Below, piece after piece: positions 56,739 to 64,000 of a DNA stretch of 64,000 nucleotides. The position numbers were made by a program, and so were the translations under genes. The first letter of the stretch is position 1. The number at the start of each line of letters is the position of its first letter. Under the pieces are notes generated by a model that had not been told where the DNA came from, did not search any database, and was given only the letters and a program-made list of their open reading frames with translations. Source of the DNA: Pseudomonas lundensis (GTDB lineage: Bacteria; Pseudomonadota; Gammaproteobacteria; Pseudomonadales; Pseudomonadaceae); contig NZ_NQKI01000021.1 in NCBI RefSeq assembly GCF_002269125.1, forward strand, positions 1 to 64,000, in the 5' to 3' direction.

Positions 56739-56858
56739 TTATTCCTGACGCGTGGGCGCCTGCAGAGCAATCAAAACAGCAAGTTTGCCAGCCTGCGCAC
56801 GTTTTTGCAGGTTTGAATGCTGAAACAGCCAACTGAAGCGAATTGTGATGTCAGTCAT
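56739..56858 (-). CDS. possible 39-residue upstream ORF
   Basis: A short frame beginning MTDITIRFSWLFQHS and ending 4 nt before the start of the acidic protein. Its end carries the AGGA that serves as ribosome site for that gene, so the two could be coupled. There is only a weak AGG before its own ATG. It may be chance. Confidence 0.2.
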   Translation of the reverse strand: MTDITIRFSWLFQHSNLQKRAQAGKLAVLIALQAPTRQE

Positions 56859-57243
56859 TTCAGAACCTGACGTCAGTAAATCGGTTTTTTCTGTGAGGAT
56901 TTTTTGCTCTCCAGTGCTAGGGTTGAACATGGGCAGCACCTGCGGTTACGTCCAGATGACTGAATATGTCGCCGCATCGCAAGTATCTCGGGTATGCCTC
57001 TCGTTAAGCTGCATCCAGGATAGCTATCTCTAAAGACACAGCCCGCTGATCGGGCAGTCGTTTTTGTAGATACCCCTCCCGGAATGTGAATGTGACCCCC
57101 GGGTCGCGGCCAGCTTCACTTCCCTGTCATGCTGAGCATTGAGGGCGGTTGCCAGACCAAACCTTGCTCAGCATGGGCAACTCCCCCTACGGGAATAGCA
57201 CGCGACGCGTCTCTCAATAACAAGCCCAAGCGGAGTACCACAG
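56859..57243 (+). promoter_or_regulatory. gdhB leader region with pseudoknot-capable repeat
   Basis: About 385 bp with no convincing gene. Near the end, CATGCTGAGCA (57128-57138) and TGCTCAGCATG (57165-57175) form a perfect 11-bp inverted repeat with a 26-base loop. The loop's GTTGCC (57148-57153) can pair with GGCAAC (57176-57181) directly after the right arm, making an H-type pseudoknot if transcribed. The structure ends 62 nt before the gdhB start. A short GCCCG/CGGGC hairpin with TTTTT (57041-57065) lies upstream and could end a small transcript. The promoter was not fixed. Confidence 0.5.
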
Positions 57244-60200
57244 ATGGCGTTCTTCACCGCAGCCAGCAAGGCCGACTTCCAGCATCAACTGCAAGCGGCA
57301 CTGGCGCAGCACATCAGTGAACAGGCACTGCCACAAGTGGCGCTGTTCGCCGAGCAATTCTTCGGCATCATTTCTCTGGATGAACTCACTCAACGTCGCA
57401 TGTCCGACCTTGCCGGCTGTACGCTGTCGGCCTGGCGCCTGCTCGAACGTTTTGACCCGGCCCAACCTCAAGTGCGGGTCTACAACCCGGATTACGAACG
57501 CCACGGCTGGCAATCGACGCACACTGCCGTCGAAGTGCTGCATCACGATCTGCCGTTTCTGGTGGACTCGGTACGCACCGAGCTCAACCGACGCGGTTAC
57601 AGCATTCACACGCTGCAAACCACTGTGCTGAGCGTTCGTCGGGGCAGTAAGGGCGAGTTGCTGGAAATCCTGCCAAAGGGTACGCAGGGCGAGGGTGTTT
57701 CCCAAGAGTCGCTGATGTATCTGGAGATTGATCGCTGCTCCAATACCGCTGAATTGAATGTGCTGAGCAAGGAACTGGAACAGGTTCTGGGTGAAGTGCG
57801 TATTGCTGTGACTGACTTTGAGCCAATGAAGGCCAAGGTTCAGGAGTTGCTGGCGAGCATCGACAGTTGCCAGTACGCCGTGGCGGCTGATGAGAAAGCC
57901 GAGATCAAGAGTTTTCTGGAATGGCTGGTGGGCAACCACTTCACGTTCCTGGGCTACGAAGAGTTCGTGGTGCGCGATGAAGCGGACGGTGGCCATATCG
58001 AATATGACCCGGCTTCTTTCCTCGGTCTTACCAAGCTGCTGCGCGCCGGGCTGACCCCCGAAGACCTGCGCATCGAAGACTATGCCGTCAGTTACCTGCG
58101 TGAACCGACCTTGTTGTCGTTCGCCAAGGCGGCCCATCCAAGCCGTGTGCACCGTCCTGCTTACCCGGATTATGTGTCGATCCGCCAGATCGATGCTGAC
58201 GGCAAGGTGTTGAAAGAATGCCGCTTCATGGGCCTTTACACCTCGTCGGTGTATGGCGAGAGCGTGCGTGAAATTCCGTACATCCGCCGCAAAGTGGCTG
58301 AAATTGAACGCCGCTCCGGCTTCCAGCCCAAGGCGCACCTGGGCAAGGAACTGGCGCAGGTGGTGGAAGTGCTGCCCCGCGATGACCTGTTCCAGACCCC
58401 GGTCGACGAACTGTTCAGTACCGTGATGTCGATTGTGCAAATTCAGGAGCGCAACAAGATTCGCGTGTTCCTGCGCAAAGATCCGTACGGACGTTTCTGC
58501 TATTGCCTGGCGTATGTGCCGCGCGATGTCTACTCCACCGAAGTACGGCAGAAAATCCAGCAAGTACTGATGGATCGCCTGCAAGCGTCGGACTGCGAGT
58601 TCTGGACATTCTTCTCGGAGTCTGTGCTGGCACGCGTTCAGTTGATCTTGCGGGTTGACCCGAAAAATCGCATCGATATCGACCCGTTACTGCTGGAAAA
58701 AGAAGTCATTCAGGCCTGCCGTAGCTGGCAAGACGATTACGCGAGCCTGGTGGTTGAAAGTTTCGGTGAGGCCAACGGCACCAAAGTACTGAGCGACTTC
58801 CCGAAAGGCTTCCCGGCGGGCTACCGCGAACGTTTTGCTGCGCACTCGGCCGTGGTCGACATGCAGCACCTGATGAGCCTGAACGAGCAAAACCCGCTGG
58901 TCATGAGCTTCTACCAGCCGCTGGGGCAGAGCGCCGGTCAGGAATTGCATTGCAAGCTTTATCACGCCGACACGCCGCTGGCCCTGTCGGATGTGTTGCC
59001 GATTCTGGAAAACCTCGGTTTGCGCGTGTTGGGTGAGTTTCCGTATCGCCTGCGCCACGCCAACGGTCGCGAGTTCTGGATCCACGATTTCGCCTTTACC
59101 GCGGGCGAAGGCTTGAACCTGGACATCCAGCAACTTAACGACACCCTGCAAGATGCGTTTGTGCACATCGTCAGTGGTGATGCAGAAAACGATGCGTTTA
59201 ACCGTCTGGTGCTGACCGCCGGTCTGCCATGGCGCGATGTGGCGCTGCTACGTGCCTACGCCCGTTACTTGAAGCAAATCCGTCTGGGCTTCGATCTGGG
59301 CTACATCGCCAGTACGTTGAACAACCACACCGACATCGCCCGTGAATTGACCCGGTTGTTCAAGACGCGTTTTTACTTAGCGCGCAAGCTCACCGCTGAA
59401 GACCTTGAAGACAAGCAGCAACGCTTGGAACAGGCAATTTTGACGGCTCTGGACGATGTTCAGGTGCTCAATGAAGACCGCATCCTGCGCCGCTATCTGG
59501 ACCTGATCAAAGCGACGTTGCGTACCAACTTCTACCAGCCGGATGCCAACGGGCAAAACCGTTCGTATTTCAGCTTCAAGTTCAATCCGCACCTGATTCC
59601 CGAGTTGCCGAAACCGGTGCCCAAGTTTGAAATATTCGTCTATTCGCCGCGAGTGGAAGGCGTGCATTTGCGCTTCGGCAACGTGGCGCGCGGCGGTTTG
59701 CGCTGGTCGGACCGAGAAGAGGACTTCCGCACTGAAGTGCTGGGGTTGGTCAAGGCCCAGCAGGTGAAGAACTCGGTCATCGTGCCGGTGGGTGCCAAGG
59801 GCGGTTTCGTTCCTCGTCGCTTGCCATTGGGCGGCGGCCGCGACGAGATTCAGGCGGAAGCGATTGCCTGCTACCGGATTTTTATTTCCGGTTTGCTGGA
59901 CATCACCGACAACCTCAAGGACGGCGCACTGGTGCCGCCATTGAACGTCGTTCGTCACGATGAGGACGACCCGTACCTGGTGGTGGCTGCGGACAAAGGC
60001 ACCGCGACCTTCTCCGACATCGCCAACGGCATCGCCATTGACTATGGCTTCTGGCTGGGTGACGCATTCGCCTCGGGCGGTTCGGCCGGTTATGACCACA
60101 AGAAGATGGGCATTACCGCCAAAGGCGCCTGGGTCGGTGTGCAGCGCCACTTCAAAGAGCGCGGGATCAACGTTCAGGAAGACAGCATCAGCGTAGTCGG

Positions 60201-62100
60201 GATCGGCGATATGGCCGGTGACGTATTCGGCAATGGTTTGTTGATGTCCGACAAACTGCAACTGGTGGCTGCGTTCAACCACTTGCATATCTTTATCGAT
60301 CCAAATCCGGAGCCTGCCAACAGCTTCGCGGAGCGCAAGCGCCTGTTCGACTTGCCGCGTTCGGCCTGGTCAGACTACGACACGAGCATCATGTCGGCCG
60401 GTGGCGGCATTTTCTCGCGTAGCGCAAAAAGCATCGCCATTTCCCCGGAAATGAAAGAGCGTTTTGCAATCACGGCTGACAAGCTGACCCCGACCGAGTT
60501 GCTTAACGCCTTGCTCAAGGCGCCGGTAGATCTGTTGTGGAACGGCGGCATCGGTACTTACGTCAAAGCCAGCAGTGAAAGTCATGCAGATGTTGGCGAT
60601 AAGGCTAACGATGCACTGCGAGTCAACGGTAACGAGTTGCGCTGCAAGGTGGTGGGAGAGGGCGGCAACCTCGGCATGACGCAACTGGGGCGTGTGGAGT
60701 TCGGCCTCAATGGCGGTGCGACCAACACCGACTTCATTGACAACGCCGGCGGTGTTGACTGCTCTGACCATGAAGTGAATATCAAGATCCTGCTCAACGA
60801 AGTGGTGCAGGCTGGTGATATGACCGAGAAGCAGCGTAACCAGCTGTTGGGCAGCATGACCGATGAAGTGGGCGCTTTGGTGCTGGGCAACAACTACAAG
60901 CAGACGCAGGCCATTTCGTTGGCGGCGCGCCGTGCTTATGAGCGAATTGCCGAGTACAAGCGCCTGATGAACGACCTGGAAGCGCGTGGCAAGTTGGACC
61001 GTGCCATCGAGTTCCTGCCGTCTGAGGAGCAGCTTAACGAGCGTGTGGCGGCAGGTCATGGCCTGACCCGTGCCGAGCTGTCGGTGCTGATTTCCTACAG
61101 CAAGATTGACCTCAAAGAGGCGCTGCTCAACTCCCAGGTGCCGGATGACGCGTACCTGACCCGCGACATGGAAACTGCGTTCCCGCCGATGCTGGTCAGC
61201 AAGTTCGCCGAAGCGATGCGTCGTCATCGCTTGAAGCGTGAAATCGTCAGCACGCAGATCGCCAACGATCTGGTCAACCACATGGGCATTACTTTTGTTG
61301 AGCGGCTCAAGGAGTCGACCGGCATGAGCGCAGCCAATGTGGCCGGTGCTTACGTGATCGTGCGTGACATTTTCCACCTCCCGCACTGGTTCCGTCAGAT
61401 CGAGGCGCTGGACTATCAGGTGCCGGCCGAAATTCAGCTGGCCTTGATGGATGAACTGATGCGTCTGGGGCGTCGCGCCACGCGCTGGTTCCTGCGCAGC
61501 CGCCGCAATGAGCTGGACGCCGCGCGGGATGTGGCGCACTTCGGTCCGCATCTGGCGGCATTGGGCCTCAAGCTCGACGAACTGCTGGAAGGCCCGACCC
61601 GTGAAGGCTGGCAAACGCGCTACCAGGCGTATGTCGAGGCGGGTGTGCCGGAGTTGCTGGCACGCATGGTGGCGGGCACAACGCACTTGTATACCTTGCT
61701 GCCCATCATTGAAGCCTCGGATGTGACCGGGCAGAACGCGGTGGACGTGGCCAAGGCGTATTTCGCTGTAGGCAGTGCGCTGGACCTGACCTGGTATTTG
61801 CAGCAAATCAGCAACCTGCCGGTGGAAAACAACTGGCAGGCGCTGGCCCGTGAAGCCTTCCGCGACGATATCGACTGGCAGCAGCGGGCGATCACGGTCT
61901 CGGTCCTGCAAATGACCGATGCCGGGGAGAGCATCGAGGCGCGTCTGGCGCTGTGGCTGGAACAGAACCAGACCATGGTTGAACGCTGGCGCGCCATGCT
62001 GGTGGATTTGCGTGCCGCAACGGGTAATGACTATGCGATGTATGCCGTCGCTAACCGTGAATTGCTGGACTTGGCCATGAGTGGTCAAACCGCGATCTGA
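57244..62100 (+). CDS. gdhB: NAD-dependent glutamate dehydrogenase, large GDH180 type
   Basis: The enzyme deaminates glutamate to 2-oxoglutarate with NAD+ during amino-acid catabolism. The 1,618-residue length fits the GDH-180 class. Visible parts are a long N-terminal region with ACT-like folds, the catalytic domain with GAKGGFVPRRLPLGGG (about 853-868; the lysine is the usual catalytic residue), the NAD-binding part with SVVGIGDMAGDVFGNG (about 981-996) and a long C-terminal domain. The start follows CGGAGT. It stands alone, ends at a strong terminator (62114-62151), and is preceded by a structured leader. Confidence 0.95.
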   Translation: MAFFTAASKADFQHQLQAALAQHISEQALPQVALFAEQFFGIISLDELTQRRMSDLAGCTLSAWRLLERFDPAQPQVRVYNPDYERHGWQSTHTAVEVLHHDLPFLVDSVRTELNRRGYSIHTLQTTVLSVRRGSKGELLEILPKGTQGEGVSQESLMYLEIDRCSNTAELNVLSKELEQVLGEVRIAVTDFEPMKAKVQELLASIDSCQYAVAADEKAEIKSFLEWLVGNHFTFLGYEEFVVRDEADGGHIEYDPASFLGLTKLLRAGLTPEDLRIEDYAVSYLREPTLLSFAKAAHPSRVHRPAYPDYVSIRQIDADGKVLKECRFMGLYTSSVYGESVREIPYIRRKVAEIERRSGFQPKAHLGKELAQVVEVLPRDDLFQTPVDELFSTVMSIVQIQERNKIRVFLRKDPYGRFCYCLAYVPRDVYSTEVRQKIQQVLMDRLQASDCEFWTFFSESVLARVQLILRVDPKNRIDIDPLLLEKEVIQACRSWQDDYASLVVESFGEANGTKVLSDFPKGFPAGYRERFAAHSAVVDMQHLMSLNEQNPLVMSFYQPLGQSAGQELHCKLYHADTPLALSDVLPILENLGLRVLGEFPYRLRHANGREFWIHDFAFTAGEGLNLDIQQLNDTLQDAFVHIVSGDAENDAFNRLVLTAGLPWRDVALLRAYARYLKQIRLGFDLGYIASTLNNHTDIARELTRLFKTRFYLARKLTAEDLEDKQQRLEQAILTALDDVQVLNEDRILRRYLDLIKATLRTNFYQPDANGQNRSYFSFKFNPHLIPELPKPVPKFEIFVYSPRVEGVHLRFGNVARGGLRWSDREEDFRTEVLGLVKAQQVKNSVIVPVGAKGGFVPRRLPLGGGRDEIQAEAIACYRIFISGLLDITDNLKDGALVPPLNVVRHDEDDPYLVVAADKGTATFSDIANGIAIDYGFWLGDAFASGGSAGYDHKKMGITAKGAWVGVQRHFKERGINVQEDSISVVGIGDMAGDVFGNGLLMSDKLQLVAAFNHLHIFIDPNPEPANSFAERKRLFDLPRSAWSDYDTSIMSAGGGIFSRSAKSIAISPEMKERFAITADKLTPTELLNALLKAPVDLLWNGGIGTYVKASSESHADVGDKANDALRVNGNELRCKVVGEGGNLGMTQLGRVEFGLNGGATNTDFIDNAGGVDCSDHEVNIKILLNEVVQAGDMTEKQRNQLLGSMTDEVGALVLGNNYKQTQAISLAARRAYERIAEYKRLMNDLEARGKLDRAIEFLPSEEQLNERVAAGHGLTRAELSVLISYSKIDLKEALLNSQVPDDAYLTRDMETAFPPMLVSKFAEAMRRHRLKREIVSTQIANDLVNHMGITFVERLKESTGMSAANVAGAYVIVRDIFHLPHWFRQIEALDYQVPAEIQLALMDELMRLGRRATRWFLRSRRNELDAARDVAHFGPHLAALGLKLDELLEGPTREGWQTRYQAYVEAGVPELLARMVAGTTHLYTLLPIIEASDVTGQNAVDVAKAYFAVGSALDLTWYLQQISNLPVENNWQALAREAFRDDIDWQQRAITVSVLQMTDAGESIEARLALWLEQNQTMVERWRAMLVDLRAATGNDYAMYAVANRELLDLAMSGQTAI

Positions 62101-62113
62101 GGGTCAGCGCGGT

Positions 62114-62151
62114 AAAAAAAAGCCCCGGCTCATTTGAGTCGGGGCTTTTTT
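62114..62151. terminator. rho-independent terminator of gdhB (bidirectional)
   Basis: A long stem: AAGCCCCG (62120-62127) with CGGGGCTT (62140-62147), extended inward by further pairs around an ATTT loop. It has a T tract after the stem and an A tract before it, so it can also end the convergent DUF4404 transcript. Confidence 0.93.
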
Positions 62152-62176
62152 ATTTTCTTTTAGGGGCGGCGACCGT

Positions 62177-62440
62177 TTAGATGCCAATGTTGCCGAGTGT
62201 CTGGACAATATTGCGCAATGTGCCGGCCAGGGCCGGGTGTTCCACCTCAAAGCGTTCTACAGCCAGATTAACGCTGTCTGCGAGGCTGTTGTCTTGCGTG
62301 GCTGTCTCAAGTTTGATTTGAGCATCGATTTTCTGCGCCAGGTCATCCAGCTCTTCCCGTTCCTTTAAAGACAAGGGCGAATTTTGGTCCAGTTGCGCGC
62401 GCAGGGTGTCGAGTTGTTTTTGCAGTTCGCGAGCAGGCAT
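62177..62440 (-). CDS. DUF4404 family protein
   Basis: An 87-residue helical protein with the DUF4404 pattern MPARELQKQLDTLRAQL followed by a heptad-like part (LSLKEREELDDLAQKIDAQI) and a C-terminal HPALAGTLRNIVQTLGNIGI. The function is unknown. ATG 62440 is chosen because AAGGA is nine bases upstream; the ATG at 62449 sits directly on the ribosome site. It is convergent with gdhB and shares its terminator. Confidence 0.84.
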   Translation of the reverse strand: MPARELQKQLDTLRAQLDQNSPLSLKEREELDDLAQKIDAQIKLETATQDNSLADSVNLAVERFEVEHPALAGTLRNIVQTLGNIGI

Positions 62441-62753
62441 AACGTTCATCCTTTATTGAGAGGCTGTGAGATAGACCTTCGCAATGAACAAAAGGTCGAT
62501 CAAGCGGGCCTTTAGAGTAATCCACTCATGTTGAATTGGCATGATCCATCTCATTTTTGTGAAAAGTCATGCGTTCTGCCACCTGCCGCACCCAGGCATC
62601 AGGCGTTAATCGTGATGACTTGAGCCCGCCGGGCGTGAATAGATTGCATGTTGTGTATTTAAGGGGGCTGCCTGTTTGACATTTCTCGTTATACTAACGC
62701 CCAAAACCAGGGCATAGCGCCCGAGTGTAAGTGCTGCTTAGGAGTTTTTTGCT
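62441..62753. other. intergenic region between DUF4404 and mlaA
   Basis: About 313 bp with divergent starts on both sides and no gene. TTGACA (62676-62681) and TATACT (62690-62695) occur close together before mlaA but only eight bases apart, too close to be one sigma-70 promoter. One of them may be used with a partner I could not identify. Confidence 0.5.
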
Positions 62754-63443
62754 ATGCGCTGGAATGATCGTTTGGCTCAATTGTGTCTGTGTGCAGGTGT
62801 GGCAATGCTGCCATTTACCGCTCACGCGGCTACCGAAGATGACCCATGGGAAGGCGTTAACCGTGTCATTTTCAAGTTCAACGACACGATTGATACCTAT
62901 GCCTTGAAGCCAATTGCTCAGGGCTACCAGTACATCACGCCTCAATTCCTTGAGGACGGCATTCACAACATGTACCGCAACATCGGTGACGTGCGTAACC
63001 TCGCCAACGATGTGTTGCAGGCCAAGCCACACGCAGCGGGCGTGGACACGGCACGTGTGTTGATGAACACCATCATCGGCGTGGGTGGCTTCTTTGATGT
63101 AGGCACCAAAATGGGCCTGCAGCGCAACGAAGAAGACTTCGGTCAGACGCTGGGTCGCTGGGGTGTTCCAAGTGGTCCCTATGTGGTACTGCCGTTGCTT
63201 GGCCCAAGCACCGTACGTGATGCGGTCGCTATCTACCCGGACACTTACGCCGAACCCTACCGTTACATGAATGACATCCCGGCGCGCAACATGGCGATCG
63301 GCATGGACGTGATCGATACCCGCGCTAGCTTGCTCTCGGCGGAAAAACTGATCACGGGCGATAAGTATGTGTTTATCCGCAATGCTTACCTGCAAAACCG
63401 CGAGTTCAAGGTTAAGGATGGCCAGGTAGAAGACGATTTTTAA
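62754..63443 (+). CDS. mlaA: MlaA/VacJ-family outer-membrane lipid transport protein
   Basis: MlaA takes misplaced phospholipids from the outer leaflet of the outer membrane and passes them to the Mla system. The 229-residue protein has the MlaA core: DPWEGVNRVIFKFND (about 30-44), GGFFDVGTKMGL and FGQTLGRWGVPSGPYVVLPLLGPS. The N-terminus has a signal peptide ending AHA-AT, which looks like a signal-peptidase-I site; I see no lipobox Cys at the cleavage point, unlike E. coli MlaA. AGGAG precedes the start. It is followed by a UUCG-type terminator (63465-63490). Confidence 0.92.
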   Translation: MRWNDRLAQLCLCAGVAMLPFTAHAATEDDPWEGVNRVIFKFNDTIDTYALKPIAQGYQYITPQFLEDGIHNMYRNIGDVRNLANDVLQAKPHAAGVDTARVLMNTIIGVGGFFDVGTKMGLQRNEEDFGQTLGRWGVPSGPYVVLPLLGPSTVRDAVAIYPDTYAEPYRYMNDIPARNMAIGMDVIDTRASLLSAEKLITGDKYVFIRNAYLQNREFKVKDGQVEDDF

Positions 63444-63464
63444 ACCGTTTGCTACCGCTTGCGC

Positions 63465-63490
63465 AAAAGAGCCCTTCGGGGCTCTTTTTT
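63465..63490 (+). terminator. rho-independent terminator of mlaA
   Basis: AAAAGAGCCC (63465-63474) and GGGCTCTTTT (63479-63488) enclose a TTCG tetraloop, followed by T residues to 63490. A textbook intrinsic terminator. Confidence 0.95.
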
Positions 63491-63780
63491 GTTTTCAGGG
63501 CGTTTATGAGCACGAATCAAACGTGACCGACCATGCTTTTAGTCAGCTCGGCGCAGGTTCTTATAACTGTGGGGAATTTCTCTTATGAAGCTCCGTCCCT
63601 CAGCTTCGGGCCGAGCTTGAAACCCCCCGCGGATGGGAGTACCGTCTGCGCCTTACGCGAGCACCTTTGTAGAACTGAGCAATACTGAATACCAGTTCCA
63701 GGTGTTTCAAAGTACATTCAGTCGTTGAACCCGCTCAGTGCGTGTTTAATGCCAACCTAATTCTGGCGCCATTTGCCCAC
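63491..63780 (+). promoter_or_regulatory. leader/promoter region before the rssB-like gene
   Basis: A 290-bp gene-free stretch after the mlaA terminator. It holds a stem-loop with AAGCTC (63588-63593) and GAGCTT (63613-63618) and inner CCC/GGG pairs, and a C-run followed by GCGGATGGGAG near 63625. It may be a long 5' leader or a small RNA. The ribosome site before the next gene is weak. Confidence 0.35.
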
Positions 63781-64000
63781 ATGCAAAAAACCAGTGCCAC
63801 GCTGCTGATCATTGATGACGACGACGTCGTACGCGCCAGTCTGGCGGCTTATCTGGAAGACAGCGGATTCAGCGTTCTCCAGGCCAGTAATGGCTTGCAG
63901 GGACTTCAGGTGTTCGAGAGCGAACGGCCCGATTTGGTCATCTGTGATTTGCGCATGCCGCAAATGGGTGGCCTTGAGCTGATTCGCCAAGTGACACTTC
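63781..64000 (+). CDS. rssB: response regulator, RssB-like, 3' end cut by window
   Basis: The first 73 residues form the start of a receiver domain: acidic cluster DDDD (12-15) and phosphorylation-site D56 in VICDLRMPQMGG. The neighbourhood (directly after mlaA/vacJ) and the N-terminal sequence suggest the RssB-type regulator that, in pseudomonads, controls sigma-S levels with a phosphatase-like C-terminal domain not visible here. The window ends inside the gene, so the output domain cannot be checked. The symbol is by context. Confidence 0.72.
   Translation, partial: MQKTSATLLIIDDDDVVRASLAAYLEDSGFSVLQASNGLQGLQVFESERPDLVICDLRMPQMGGLELIRQVTL

Noticed and set aside
57041..57065. hairpin plus T run upstream of gdhB as the terminator of a protein gene
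   Set aside because: The stem is only five base pairs and no gene on the plus strand ends before it; kept only as a possible small-RNA end in the leader entry.
60370..62088. 572-residue frame opposite gdhB
   Set aside because: Antisense to the well-supported glutamate dehydrogenase; no start site or family features.
62676..62695. TTGACA and TATACT as one sigma-70 promoter before mlaA
   Set aside because: They are only eight bases apart; 16-18 are required.

Overview
The window is a piece of a Pseudomonas chromosome, most likely from the P. fluorescens lineage (which includes the P. fragi/lundensis type). The evidence is the GC-rich coding style, tightly packed operons with 4-nt start/stop overlaps, and Pseudomonas-type gene neighbourhoods: pelA-G, fadH with an AraC regulator, nadK to pepN, a MoxR/Bat operon, the ~1,600-residue NAD-glutamate dehydrogenase, and mlaA followed by an rssB-like gene. 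Species cannot be decided from the sequence alone. No CRISPR array, insertion sequence, integrase or prophage gene was seen.

Layout. 1-316: two tandem tRNA-Asp genes (the first cut by the window edge) and a terminator. 317-12953: a complete seven-gene pel operon for the Pel exopolysaccharide, with a candidate FleQ box upstream and an intact c-di-GMP I-site in PelD. 13090-18645: a DUF2242 lipoprotein, a 28-residue ORF, an AraC regulator with a nitrilase-fold protein that has lost its catalytic cysteine, and fadH. 18754-27943: housekeeping block (PLP enzyme, cytochrome b561, DUF1853, nadK, metallophosphatase, rhomboid protease, YeaC, DUF2797, pepN). 28010-34706: a divergent sugar-acid catabolic cluster (FCD-type GntR regulator, IlvD/Edd dehydratase, MFS transporter, AraD1-type dehydratase, ketoglutarate semialdehyde dehydrogenase). 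This is the non-phosphorylative route from a pentonate to 2-oxoglutarate, with two exact matches to the FadR-subfamily operator in the divergent promoter.

34830-41748: accessory region with a 1,572-residue dermonecrotic-toxin-like protein, a small DUF5629-type protein, a periplasmic lactonase-fold propeller, and (minus strand) a glutathione transferase at the end of the sbcD-sbcC operon. 46698-53526: six-gene MoxR-DUF58-DUF4381-BatA-BatB/C-BatD operon. 53677-56344: a LysR regulator divergent from a heme-oxygenase-like diiron-oxidase family protein coupled to an EamA exporter; part of the oxidase gene is very AT-rich. 56363-64000: an acidic hypothetical protein, gdhB behind a leader that can fold into a pseudoknot, DUF4404, mlaA, and the 5' end of an rssB-like response regulator.

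The most interesting places are the LysR/diiron-oxidase/EamA cassette, the large toxin-like protein with no visible immunity gene, the gdhB leader, the paired GntR operators, and the nitrilase-fold pseudoenzyme. All assignments come from reading the sequence and from recalled family knowledge; no database search was run.
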